DNA from: Porites lobata
Lineage: Eukaryota; Cnidaria; Anthozoa; Scleractinia; Poritidae
Length of the DNA: 64,000 nucleotides
Assembly: GCA_942486035.1 (NCBI GenBank)
Contig: CALNXK010000107.1
Coordinates: 1,799,961-1,863,960, forward strand
Direction of reading: 5' to 3'
Positions 1-9,514 of this stretch are shown one piece after another; the stretch's first letter is position 1, and the number at the start of each line of letters is the position of its first letter. The notes below the pieces were generated by a model. It worked only from the letters and a program-made list of their open reading frames with translations, was not told the DNA's origin and ran no database searches. The translations under genes were made by a program, and so were the position numbers.

Positions 1-140
1 CTTAAAATCGTGGACTTTTGGGAGTATTGTTTTAATAAACGTTTAGAGCATTATTTTTTTTATATACGCGTTTTCTTGAGTTTGTCTATGCTCGGTGTTA
101 TCGTTGGAGAGGACTTACTTTTGTGGCGGGTCTCGTCACA
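1..140 (+). mobile_element. LTR 3' tail of Gmr1-like element A
   Basis: These 140 bases align base for base with the last 140 bases of the complete LTR at 4029-5093 and end in the same TCACA. An AATAAA polyadenylation signal lies at 33-38. The rest of this LTR lies to the left of the window. It is the 5' LTR of the first retroelement copy. Confidence 0.9.
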
Positions 141-149
141 AATTTTTTG

Positions 150-399
150 AAGACTATTCACAGTCCTCTATTTTTTCGTAAGATCGTCTAGATCAAGCGT
201 TATGTGTACGGGCTGCCATCTTGCATGAGGTCAAAACTACTTAGGGGGGGGGGGCGGTTTGGGAGGAAGCCCCCCCCCCACCACAGCTATAATCCCCGAC
301 GCCCGCCCCCTCGGTACATTTGAAAATCCGATACCGTGATGGTAAGACTCAGTATATCTAAACGATCTCACGAGAAAATAGCGGACTGTGAACAGTCTA
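150..399. mobile_element. MITE, Mutator-like, copy 1 (inside retroelement)
   Basis: The ends are inverted repeats: AAGACTATTCAC on the left and GTGAACAGTCTA on the right, and the inverted similarity continues inward for about 35 bases. It splits the LTR end (140) from the primer-binding site (406), which are adjacent in the second retroelement copy. The flanks AATTTTTTG (141-149) and GATTTTTGG (400-408) look like a decayed 9-bp target duplication. The inside matches the copy at 11554-11776 in reverse orientation. The G- and C-runs at 243-280 are low complexity. Confidence 0.8.
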
Positions 400-405
400 G
401 ATTTT

Positions 406-424
406 TGGTGTCAGAAGTGGGATT
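406..424 (+). other. Primer-binding site, element A (tRNA-Leu type)
   Basis: The 19 bases TGGTGTCAGAAGTGGGATT are complementary to a tRNA 3' end including CCA. As far as I recall, animal tRNA-Leu(CAA) ends with the matching sequence, so leucine tRNA is the likely primer for minus-strand DNA synthesis. The site was originally a few bases from the LTR end and is now displaced by the MITE. Confidence 0.7.
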
Positions 425-493
425 GCTCTTTAATGGTTTGCATAAACGGCTCACACGGAGACACATATACAATTACCGTATTTAGGATTTATC

Positions 494-1722
494 ATGGCCG
501 CTAGAGCCACCGATTATGACTCCTGGTCGTTACAAGAGCTTAGGCATGAAGCTACGAGAAGATGTGTTAAGTTTCCACGTATGGACGGGGTTAAGACCTT
601 AGCAAGCGGACTAAGAACGTTTGATCGGTTAGGCCAAAGTTCGGGTGATGCGGGGGAAAGCGAGAATCTTGCGGAGTCTGCTCAGGACACTAGTCTCAGT
701 TTTGAACAAAGATTACAGCTACAGGAACGTGAAATGCAGATGCTAGAATTACGAAGGAAAATTAATCAGGAGCAAATGGAAATTAGGGAGCTACAGAGAG
801 AGGTTGAGAAAGAGAGGCGCCAGGCAGAAAGGGAGGCGGAGAAAGAAAGAAGAGAGTATGAAAGGCAAAAGTCCCAGGAAGAAGAAGAACGTTTGATTCG
901 AGAAGAGGAGAGACTTAGGAAACTCAGAGCTTAGAAACTGAACAATTTGCTGCAAGAGAGTCGAAAAGACGGTAGGTGTGTAACAATGAGACTAGAGGGC
1001 CTAAATTTATGAAAATCAGAGAAATGAGGGAAAGTGAAGATATGGATGATTATTTCCGGATTTTTGAAATGACTGCAAGGGCACAATCCCTACCTGAGGG
1101 GGACTGGGTTGGTAACTTAGTACCCAAGCTAACTGAAAAGGCTAAGTCAATCTACTTAGAAATTCCTGACCCTGCCTGCCAAGGTTATTTCGAAAGTAAG
1201 GCTATTATCATTAAAGCTTACCAGTTAACTGCTGATCATTATAGATATAGGTCTCGGACTTCGGAGAAAAAACCTGATGAGGATTTTGTTCAGTGGGGAA
1301 ACAGGACCCGGAGGTGCCTCAATCGTTGGATGGCCGTTGCCGAGGCTACAGGGGATGCAGAAAAAATCATCGAACAAATAATGATGGAGCGACTCCTCGA
1401 TGCAGTAAGCCCTGAACTTAGAGCTTGGTTAAAGGAACAGGAGCCAAAGACTGCTGAGGAACTTGGTAATCTCGCTAATTTGCATGTTCAGTCCAGAAAA
1501 GGACCACCTGTTGAGGGTAAGTATGTAACAAACCGAGGTGGGGGAAAATTTGGGAAAAAGGAAAGGTTTGGAGGTAAGGCAGACGATTCTTTGCCTGAAG
1601 AGAAACAAAATCAAAATTAAGGAAAGCCTTCAAAGCCCTGACCATCCCCCGAACAAAAGACTTCAAAGCCTGAAATTAAGTGCTACAAATGTGGTCAACC
1701 AGGACACATGTCGTTTAACTGT
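494..1722 (+). pseudogene. gag of element A (broken)
   Basis: This gag encodes the structural protein of an LTR retrotransposon. Translation starts at 494 in a good context (ATCATGG). The N-terminal ~45 residues look SAP-like (W-S-L-Q-E-L-R). A charged Glu/Arg-rich coiled coil follows. The capsid region (976-1500) ends in a helix-rich stretch with LLDAVSPELRAWLKEQEPKT, which resembles SCAN domains. A CCHC zinc knuckle (C-x2-C-x4-H-x4-C) is intact at 1681-1722. The frame is broken by a GAG-to-TAG stop at 932-934 and a one-base shift before 976. Stops at 1618 and 1639 then lie in the same frame as the knuckle. The copy at 5188 confirms these are lesions. Confidence 0.88.
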
Positions 1723-2112
1723 GGTGAGGGTCGTGGGAAGCCCTCACAGGGGTACCTGCTGTGCATGACACCTCTAACGACAGAACAATCTGAGTTTCCT
1801 CCTTGCAATGTTCGAGGTAAAATAAATGGAAAGTTTGTAGAAATAGTCGTTGATTCTGGGTGTACTAGGACTCTAGTTCACAGGAAATATATAAACAGCT
1901 CAGCCTTGACTGGTGACACAGTATTAACAGCTGCGGCAGAACATCTTACAGTTCCCCTTGCAAATGTTGAATTTGATAGCAAGGAAGGTAAACATGTAGA
2001 ATTAGTTGGAGTTTTGGACAAGCTACCTATAGAGTGTTTACTTGGCAGGTCCTCCTTTGGAAAGACGCTTTCGAGGCAAAATATTTTGGACCAATGGGAG
2101 GAAAACGTTTAG
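1723..2112 (+). pseudogene. Retropepsin-like protease of element A
   Basis: This is the aspartic protease that processes the polyprotein. The catalytic triad D-S-G is at 1852-1860, preceded by a hydrophobic strand (FVEIVV) and followed by T-R-T-L-V. The second conserved motif (IECLLGR) lies about 60 residues on, as expected for a retropepsin monomer. It is in the same frame as the zinc knuckle, so gag and pol probably formed one reading frame in the ancestor. The frame closes at a TAG (2110-2112), but coding similarity continues beyond it. It is missing from the second copy, where the same junction jumps straight to the RT end. Confidence 0.82.
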
Positions 2113-2985
2113 GCAGCTGATGCTGGTGGACAAGAGGCTTTCGTAGTGACTCGAAGACAGAGAGTATTAGAAGAAGCCCTGTTTAGAGAGGATGAGTTAA
2201 TTGACCGAGAAAGTTCAATAGCAGTCGAAAGTTTATCAAAAAAAGAGACGAAACGTGAGGGTGCAGAGGAAGGAGATCTGCAAACTCTCTTTGAGGGAAA
2301 GATACCGGAAGAGAAAGGTAAGGAGAATTCCGACAATGGTACTGTGGTAACCGAACCTGAAAAGGATAATTTTCCAGTAAACATCCTCGACCGAAATAGA
2401 AGTCAGCTGATTGCGGATCAATAGTCCGACGTAACTCTCGAGAAGAAACGCCGTGAAGCGTTCCAAAAGGCACCAGAAGAATCAGATGGCTCCTTTTTCA
2501 CAAATGACCACTTGTTTCATCGCAAATATCTCTCAGATGAGCATAATGGAACTAGGCATGTTGATCGTATTGTAGTGCCAGAATCCTACAGAAGCGAAAT
2601 TTTGCGGGTTGAACACACAATCCCCTCATTAGGTCATATGGGTAGCAAAAAAACATTTGACCGGATAGCTGCGCATTTTTCTTGGCCTGGTATAAGTTTT
2701 GATGTACGCAAATATTGTGCAACTTGTCCTCAATGTCAGTTGGTAGCCAGGAAATTAAAGTCAAAAAGAGCACCTGAGTCTTTTAAGAAGATCGCTATAG
2801 ACATCGTTGGTGAATTACCTAGGACAACAACTGGCTATAAATACATTTTAACAATAGTAGATTATGTGAACAACAAACGCATAGACTGTCGCGGAAGCAT
2901 TGATTCACTATTTCTCTGGGGTGGGTATTCCCGATGAATTAGTGTCTGACCAGCTAGGAATCCAATTTCATGAGTAAGCTCTTGG
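2113..2985 (+). pseudogene. Integrase N-terminal and catalytic part, element A
   Basis: The first ~100 codons are an acidic linker, with a stop at 2422-2424. An H2C2 zinc-binding domain follows: His at 2614, a GHMGSKKTF motif, and a final C-x2-C ending at 2736. The catalytic core starts with the first Asp at 2800-2802 (IAIDIVGEL), followed by ILTIVDY. The second Asp motif (SDQ near 2945-2953) is in another frame, so there is a frameshift between about 2865 and 2945. The third catalytic residue (Glu) is lost where the sequence jumps into the RT tail. Integrase lies directly after protease and before RT, unlike standard Ty3/gypsy order. Confidence 0.85.
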
Positions 2986-3007
2986 CCCAGTTGTACGACC
3001 AGTTGGG

Positions 3008-3556
3008 GGTTTTTACAGAAAGTTTATTCCTAACTTTTCAGAGAGAGCTGCTGTTTTGACTGACCTAACTAAAGGTAAGAATCCTTCTAAGGTTCAGTGG
3101 AATATAACCCATCAATTGGCATTTCAGGATCTAAAAGCTGCTATGCAGAACCCAGCCGTTTTGAGACTGCCACATTGGGAAGACGAATTCGTTTTGCAAG
3201 TAGATGCCTAGAATAGAGATCTTGGGGCAATCTTGAGTCAGAAAGATCAGGAAGGGGAGGAACACCCTATAGCTTATGCAAGTAGAAAGCTTCAGCCTAG
3301 AGAGCAAACGTTATCCACGACGTAGAGAAGGAGCTGCTTAGGTATTGTATGGGCTGTTGAGCTGTTTCGATACTATTTGTATGGCCGTACTTTTAAGCTG
3401 CAGACGGACCACAACCCTTTAGTGTGGTCGAATCAGGTCCGCGATAAGAGCAGCAAACTGCTGCGGTGGAGCATTACTCTACAAGAATATGACATGGTAG
3501 TCGAACACAAAAGTGGTAAACAGAACTGTAATGTAGATGCCCTTAGCAGGGTTTAA
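3008..3556 (+). pseudogene. RT C-terminus and RNase H, element A
   Basis: The segment opens with the thumb/connection motif GFYRKFIPNFSERAA and continues into RNase H. The motifs are LQVDA (first catalytic Asp), GIVWAVELFRYY, LQTDHNPL and VDALSRV. A TAG at 3209-3211 follows the first Asp, and the region around 3318-3335 is disturbed. The polyprotein ends at TAA (3554-3556), right after the last RNase H motif and with no integrase behind it. An internal deletion removed the RT fingers and palm between 2985 and 3008. Confidence 0.87.
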
Positions 3557-3599
3557 GTAAGCTTTACTGTTGTATTTTCATCGCTCGCTTAGGCTACAC

Positions 3600-4028
3600 A
3601 GTAATTTTCAAGGAGTTATAATAACTCCTCTAGTGGAGCAAATTTAACTCCTTACAGTGGAGATATTTTTGGGGGAGTTATTTTAACTCTAAAAAGGAGT
3701 TTAAAGAACTCTTTTTCAGGAGTAAAAGTGACCCCAGATATAGAGAAGTTAAAATAACCCTAAAAAGGAGTTATCCTGTACCTAAAACTTCACTTTCAGA
3801 GTTAAATAAACTCCAAACAGAGTAAAAAACAACCCATGTAAGGGGTAAAAATAGCCCAATTCGGAGTTATTTTAACTCCAGACTGGGAGTAAAAACAACT
3901 CTTTTTCAGCAGTAAAAATGACCCCAAATTCAGGGTTAAATTAGGAGTTAAAATAAACTCCCAAAAAAGGGTTATCCTGTACCTAAAATTTGAGTTATAA
4001 AAAAATTTAAAATTTAAATTGGAGTTGG
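3600..4028 (+). repeat. GGAGTTA / TAACTCC short-palindrome repeat
   Basis: About 430 bases are built from variants of GGAGTTATTTTAACTCC, a short unit that reads nearly the same on both strands, repeated about every 20-45 bases. It lies between the pol stop and the 3' LTR of element A. The equivalent place in element B (7036-7136) has no such block, so it is an insertion or local expansion in this copy. Confidence 0.7.
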
Positions 4029-5093
4029 GGTCATAGAATGCCTAATTAATAATAGTTACTTCTTTTATGCTATGTTTTTTTTGTTTAAGCATTTTTTGCC
4101 GTGTACGCTATTGCGTAACTTTTATTGTTGCAGTTGGTACTTTATTGTTCGTTATAAAACTAATTAGGTAAAATATTCATTGTAACCTGTTCTATTGGTT
4201 GTAAGCCGTTAATTACTAGATTGGACCTTTTACAATGATCCCTTTTTGCCACACCTTGCATTTGGCATGGGATTTAGAAGTTTTAGATATTAAAAAGGAG
4301 CTGCATCGCTAAAAAGTCAGTGCGGAGGGCGCGTTCAGAGAGACTGTAAGAGAGAGACCTTGAAGCACAAGCCGTTCTATTGAAATCCCTTCAGCAGAGG
4401 CATCCCTTTTAACTTCACGGCAAAAGAAGTCATTTTGTAGGGGGGAAGCAGTTTGATGTGCTGTCAAAGTTGAGAAAGCAGGAGAAGTATTGTAGAGACC
4501 GTAACATCTCTCCAAGAAGTCAGTGCGTTACATAATATCTCTCCAAGAACGGTTGCGGAAAACCAGACTGAACTAGAGAGCAGCAGCAGACCGGGAGACC
4601 GAAGCCGTAGCAAGTCTGTGAAAGATATAAGAGAAAGGCGGCTACTTGAGTTTGGAGGTTTTGGGATCGAGTAAAAGTGCTGTTGAGTTCGGAGGGAGTC
4701 GCGGCGGGCTGGACTAAAGGAAAGACGAAGAACTCTGTTTTATACGTAAGGTGGACTAAAAGGGAACTATTACTGGGTGTTCGAAGAAGATAATTTGTAA
4801 ATATGTTGTAGATTAAGTAGTTAAAAAATCGCTGTGTATTTTGTGTAAAATAATTATCAAAAGTAATATCGCATTAGTCTTAAGAAATTAGAATAATTAT
4901 CCAGTTTTAATTGTTTAATGAAACAAGTATAATTATAGAAACGCCTAGTTAACCTTAAAATCGTGGATTTTTGGGAGTATTGTTTTAATAAACGTTTAGA
5001 GCATCATTTTATTTATATACGTGTTTTCTTGAGTTTGTCTATGCTCGGTGTTATCGTTGGAGAGGACTCACTTTTGTGGCGGGTTTCGTCACA
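4029..5093 (+). mobile_element. Complete LTR, shared by elements A and B
   Basis: This ~1065-bp LTR starts near TCATAGAATGCC and ends in TTTCGTCACA. It aligns along its length with 7137-8185. It carries AATAAA at 4987-4992, about 100 bases from the end, which would place the R/U5 border there. It is the 3' LTR of element A and the 5' LTR of element B; a single shared LTR points to recombination rather than two independent insertions. The first base appears changed (GG instead of TG). Confidence 0.88.
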
Positions 5094-5100
5094 GATTTTG

Positions 5101-5118
5101 GGTGTCAGAAGTGGGATT
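5101..5118 (+). other. Primer-binding site, element B
   Basis: GGTGTCAGAAGTGGGATT matches the site in element A at 18 bases and starts 8 bases after the LTR end. The first T of the CCA complement is replaced by G. Confidence 0.7.
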
Positions 5119-5187
5119 GCTCTTTAACGGTTTGCATAAACAGCTCACACGGAGACACGTATGAAATTACCGTATTTAGGATTTATA

Positions 5188-6440
5188 ATGGCCGCTAGAG
5201 CCACCGACTATGACTCCTGGTCGTTACAAGAGCTTAGGGATGAAGCTACAAGAAGATGTAAATTTTTTTTTGCACGTAAGGACGGGGTTAAGACCTTAGC
5301 AAGCAGACTAAGAACGTTTGATCGGTTGGGCCAAAGTTCGGGCGATGAGAGGGAAAACGAGAATCTTGCGGAGTCTGCTCAGGACACTAGTCTCAGTTTT
5401 GAACAAAGATTACAGCTAAAGGAACGTGAAATGCAGATGCTAGAATTACGAAGGAAAATTAGTCAGGAGCAAAGGGAAAGTAGGGAGCTAGAGAGAGAGA
5501 GGCGCCAGGCAGAAAGGGACGCGGAGAGAGAAACAAGAGAGTATGAAAGGCAAAAGTCCCAGGAAGAAGAAGAACGTTTGATTCGAGAAGAGGAGAGACT
5601 CAGAGCTGAGAAAAAACAATTTGCTGCAAGAGAGTCGGAAAGACGGCAGGTGAGTAACAATGAGACTAGAAGGCCCAAATTTATGAGGGAAAGCGAAGAT
5701 GTGGATGATTATTTCCGGATTTTTGAAATGACTGCAAGGGCACAATCCCTACCTGAGGGGGACTTGGTTGGTAACTTAGTACCCAAGCTCACTGAAAAGG
5801 CTAAGTCAATCTGTTTGCAACTGCTTCCCAAATATCAGCTGCTACCACTACTAGTAGTACTTCTATTACTACTTACTTAGAAATTCCTGACCCTGCCTGC
5901 CAAGGTTATTTCGAAAGTAAGGCCATTATCAAAGCTTACCAGTTAACTGCTGATCATTATAGATATAGGTTTCGGACTTCGGAGAAAAAACCTGATGAGG
6001 ATTTTGTTCAGTGGGGAAACAGGACCCGGAGGTGCCTCAATCGTTGGATGGCCGTTGCCGAGGCTACAGGGGATGCAGAAAAAATCATCGAACAAATAAT
6101 GATGGAGCGACTCCTCGATGCAGTAAGCCCTGAACTTAGAGCTTGGTTAAAGGAACAGGAGCCAAAGACTGCTGAGGAACTTGGTAATCTCGCCAGTTTA
6201 TATGTTCAGTCCAGAAAAGGACAACTTGTTGGGGGTAAGTATGTAACAAACCGAGGTGGGGGAAAATCTGCGAAAAAGGAAAGGTTTGGAGGTAAGGCAG
6301 ATAATTCTTTGCCTGAAGAGAAACAAAAATCAAAATCAAGAAAAGCCTTGACAGTCCTCACCCTCCCCCAAACAAAAGACTTCAAAGCCTGAAAGTAAGC
6401 GATACAAATGTGGTAAACCAGGATACATGTCGTTTAACTA
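5188..6440 (+). pseudogene. gag of element B (broken)
   Basis: This is the second copy of the same gag. I place the start at 5188 (ATAATGG, MAARATDYDSW), matching element A, although an in-frame ATG also exists at 5161. The N-terminal SAP-like block and the coiled coil are open here, where element A is broken. A 62-bp insertion at 5813-5874 shifts the frame and ends the product at 5880. The capsid resumes at about 5875 in another frame and includes the SCAN-like stretch (6048-6240). The zinc knuckle (6406-6450) has lost three of its four ligands: Cys to Arg, His to Tyr, Cys to Tyr. Just after it, the sequence jumps to the RT thumb. Confidence 0.87.
5813..5874 (+). other. 62-bp insertion in gag of element B
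   Basis: It is absent from the equivalent place in element A (AGTCAATCT joined to ACTTAGAAATT). It contains a CTACTA-rich tract with ACTAGTAGT. The length is not a multiple of three, so it breaks gag. I cannot assign a source. Confidence 0.75.
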
Positions 6441-6484
6441 TGGTAAGGGTCGTGGGAAGCCCTCACAGGGGTACCTGTTGTGCG

Positions 6485-7035
6485 AACGGCTGGGTATTAC
6501 AGAAAGTCTATTCCTAACTTTTCAGAACGAGCTGCTGTTTTGACTGACCTAACTAAAGGTAAGAATCCTTCTAAGGTACAGTGGAATAACCAATCAATTG
6601 GCATTTCAGGATCTAAAAGCTGCTATGCAGAACCCACCCGTTTTGAGACCGCCACATTGGGAAGTCGAATTCATTTTGCAAGTAGATGCCTCGAATAGAG
6701 GTCTTGGGGCAATCTTAAGTCAGAAAGATCAGGAAGTCGAGGAACACCCTACAGCTTATGCAAGTAGAAAGCTTCAGCCTAGTGAGCAAAAGTTATCCAC
6801 TACAGAGAAGGAGTACTTAGGTATTGTATGGGCTGTTGAGCTGTTTCGGTACTATTTGTATGGCCGTACTTTTAAGCTGCAGACGGACCACAACCCTTTA
6901 GTGTGGTCGAATCAGGTCCGCGATAAGAGCAGGAAACTGCTGAGGTGGAGCATTAGTCTACAAGAATATGACAGGGTAGTAGAACACAAAAGTGGTAAAC
7001 AGAACTGTAACGGAGATGCCCTTAGCAGGGTTTAA
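6485..7035 (+). pseudogene. RT thumb and RNase H of element B (RNase H frame intact)
   Basis: The thumb motif (RKSIPNFSERAA) is in one frame to about 6595. RNase H then continues open to the stop at 7033-7035. All four acidic catalytic positions are present: the Asp in LQVDAS, the Glu in TTEKEYLG, the Asp in LQTDHNPL and the Asp in NGDALSRV. The RNase H tail is followed at once by a stop, a polypurine tract and the LTR. Protease, integrase and most of RT are deleted from this copy, so it cannot move alone. The better-kept domain suggests it is younger than copy A or that change has been uneven. Confidence 0.85.
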
Positions 7036-7113
7036 GTAAGCTTACTGTTGTATTTTCATCGCTCGCTTAGGCTATTTTTTGTCTTTACTTCCCCTAAAAA
7101 ATAGCCATTGTGC

Positions 7114-7136
7114 GGGGGGGTGGGGGGGAAGGGGGG
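7114..7136 (+). other. Polypurine tract of element B
   Basis: A run of 22 purines with one T (7121), mostly G, ends at the base before the LTR. This is the expected place for the plus-strand primer of an LTR retrotransposon. The G-richness is unusual and may partly be expansion. Confidence 0.7.
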
Positions 7137-8185
7137 TGTCATAGAATGCCTAATTAATAATAGTTACTTCTTTTATGTTAATTTTTTTTGTTTAAGTATT
7201 TTTGCCGTGTACGCTATTGCGTAACTTGTATTGTTGCAGTTGGTACTTTATTGTTCGTTATAAAAGTAATTAGGTAAAATATTCATTGTAAGCCGTTAAT
7301 TACTGGATCGGACCTTTTACAATAGTCCCTTTTTGCCACACCTTGCATTTGCATGGGATTTGGAAGTTTTAGATGTTAAGAAGGAGCCGCGTCGCTAAAA
7401 AGTCAGAGCGGAGGGCGCGTTCAGAAAGACCTTGAAGCACAAGCCGTTCTATTGAAATACCTTGAAAGGCGTCCCATTTAACTTCACGGCAGAAGAAGTC
7501 ATTTTGTCGGAGGAAAGCAGTTTGATGTGCTGTCAAAGTTGAGAAAGCAGGAGAAGTATTGTGGAGACCGTAAAATCTCTCCAAGAAGTCAATGCGTTAC
7601 ATAACATCTCTCCAAGAACGGTTGAGGAAAACCAGACTTAACTAGAGAGCAGCGGCAGACCGGGAGACCGAAGCCGGAGCAAGTCTGTGAAAGATATAAG
7701 AGAAAGGCGGCTACTGGAGTTTGGAGGTTTTGGGATCGAGTAAAAGTGGTGTTGTGTTCGGAAGGAGTCGCGGCGGGCTGGACTAAAGGGAAGACGAGGA
7801 ACTCTGTTTTATACGTAAGGTGAACTAAAAAGGGAAACTATGACTGCGTGTTCAAAGAAGATAATTTGTAAATATGTTGTAGACAGAGTAGTTCAAAAAT
7901 CGTTGGGTATTTTGTGTTAAAAAAAAGTAATATCGAATTAGTCTTTAGAAATTAGAATAATTATCACATGTAATATCGCATTAGTCTTTAGAAATTAGAA
8001 TAGTTATCCCGTTTTAATTGTTAAGTGAAGCGAGTATATAGATACGCTTAGTTAATCTTAAAATCGTGGAGTTTTGGGAGTATTGTTTTAGAGCATTATT
8101 TTTTTTATATACGTGTTTTCTTGAGTTTGTCTATGCTCGGTGTTATCGTTGGAGAGGACTCACTTTAGTGGCGGGTTTCGTCACA
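7137..8185 (+). mobile_element. Complete LTR, 3' LTR of element B
   Basis: This ~1049-bp LTR starts TGTCATAG and ends TCACA. It aligns with 4029-5093. Compared with that copy, 11 bases are missing near 8088 and the deletion removes the AATAAA polyadenylation signal. A short internal tandem duplication (ATTAGTCTTTAGAAATTAGAAT) near 7930-8005 is another difference. Confidence 0.88.
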
Positions 8186-8717
8186 GCCTTAGTTTTGTTG
8201 CCCACCCGTGGGAGTGAATTAGCGATGAAATGGCAAGGACCCTTTACAATCACGAGGGCACTAGAAGATAGGTTGAATTATGAACCTGACACCGGTAAGA
8301 CTTGCAAGCAGCATCGCACTTATCATATAAACGTGTTAAGTAAATGGCAGAGCAGAGACGCTTTAGTGATGGAAGAGTCCCCAGAAATGCCATCACCCCA
8401 CAAAAACAATGTTCCCCCCTCTGGTCACCAGGAAACCTGGGAAGATGTTATGATCTCGGATGACTTAAACGAAGGTCAAAGGAGCCAGGTGAGGAATTTA
8501 TTACATGAGTATTCTGATGTGTTTTCGGAAAAACCAAACTTAACGAATGTAGCTACACACAAAATCGACACTGGCGGGTCGTCACCCATCCGAAGTGTAC
8601 CCTATAGAATACCTAAAATACTCGAATAGGAGGTCAACAAAGAGATTGAGAAAATGTTAGAAATGGGTATAATTCGTTCTTCTACAAGTCCTTGGGCGGC
8701 CCCTGTTGCTTTGAACT
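8186..8717 (+). pseudogene. Integrase C-terminus fused to RT N-terminus (element C)
   Basis: One open frame runs from the LTR border to a TAG at 8627-8629 and resumes in frame to about 8715. Its first part is the integrase C-terminal domain of Ty3/gypsy elements: LPTRGSELAMKWQGPF, then YHINVLSKWQSRD. After a ~40-residue linker comes the start of RT: LNEGQRSQVRNLLHEYSDVF, KIDTGGSSPIRSVPYR, then EIEKMLEMGIIRSSTSPWAAPV. The two domains are therefore contiguous in integrase-to-RT order. The fragment lacks the primer-binding site, gag, protease and everything after the RT fingers. It supplies the parts deleted from copies A and B. Confidence 0.88.
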
Positions 8718-8718
8718 A

Positions 8719-8999
8719 CTAAGTAGTTTAAAAATCGCTGGGTATTTTGTGTAAAATAATTATCAAAAGTAATATCGCATTAGTCTTTAGAAATTAGAAT
8801 AATTATCCTGTTTAAATTGTTTAGTGAAACGAGTATAATTATAGAAACGCCTACTTAATCTTAAAATCGTGGATTTTTGGGAGTATTGTTTTAATAAACG
8901 TTTAGAGCATTATTTTTTTTTATATGAGTGTTTTCTTGAGTTTGTCTATGCTTGGTGTTATCGTTGGAGAGGACTCACTTTTGTGACGGGTTTGGTCAC
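8719..8999 (+). mobile_element. LTR 3' tail (element C)
   Basis: About 280 bases match the end of the LTR, from TAAGTAGTT to GGTCAC. AATAAA is present near 8893-8898. The left border is an abrupt junction with the RT fragment, so the 5' part of this LTR was lost. The LINE piece follows directly. Confidence 0.85.
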
Positions 9000-9002
9000 G
9001 GG

Positions 9003-9198
9003 GGCAGTAATCTGGAACGCCAGGCAAATCGTTGATGTACACATTAAATAAGGCCGGTCCCAGAATGGATCCTTGAGCAACTCTCCGTGTAGATTTACGC
9101 ATCCCGGACGTTTTAGAGCCAATTCGTACGTACTGCTTGCTATCACGCATGTAGCTCTTAAACCATTCTAGATGAAGGTTGAAGAAATTAAAGCGCAT
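9003..9198 (-). pseudogene. LINE reverse transcriptase fragment
   Basis: On the minus strand this encodes LEWFKSYMRDSKQYVRIG, then the diagnostic RT motif QGSILGPALFNVYINDLPG. The second motif is typical of CR1/Jockey-type non-LTR retrotransposons. Only about 65 residues remain, and no catalytic DD motif is present. It abuts the LTR tail of element C. Confidence 0.85.
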
Positions 9199-9514
9199 TC
9201 ACTTTTAAAGCGACCTTTTCACTGCCGTCGCGGTCCTCCGATCTTAAGGTCCTTATTTTCACAATAGGCACTGTAAAATAAGGATCTTTTTTTCCGTCGG
9301 TTTTATAGCCCGCTCGCTTCATAGTTCTTGGTCCGTAAATTCGAGAGGAAAAGACTCGGTCTGTTACTTTCAGTACGGACGACGAACCCGTGTAGTAGTA
9401 AGAGGCCTATTTATCTTCACGCTGGGACTGTGCATATAACGAGGAATACTCTAACAGCGAAAAAACAAACATCCAAGCAAACAACAACAAAGACAAACAA
9501 TAAAGCTATATTCA

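Noticed and set aside
8066..8185. Protein start at 8066 upstream of the integrase-RT fragment
   Set aside because: That part is LTR sequence; the true coding similarity begins at the LTR border (8186).
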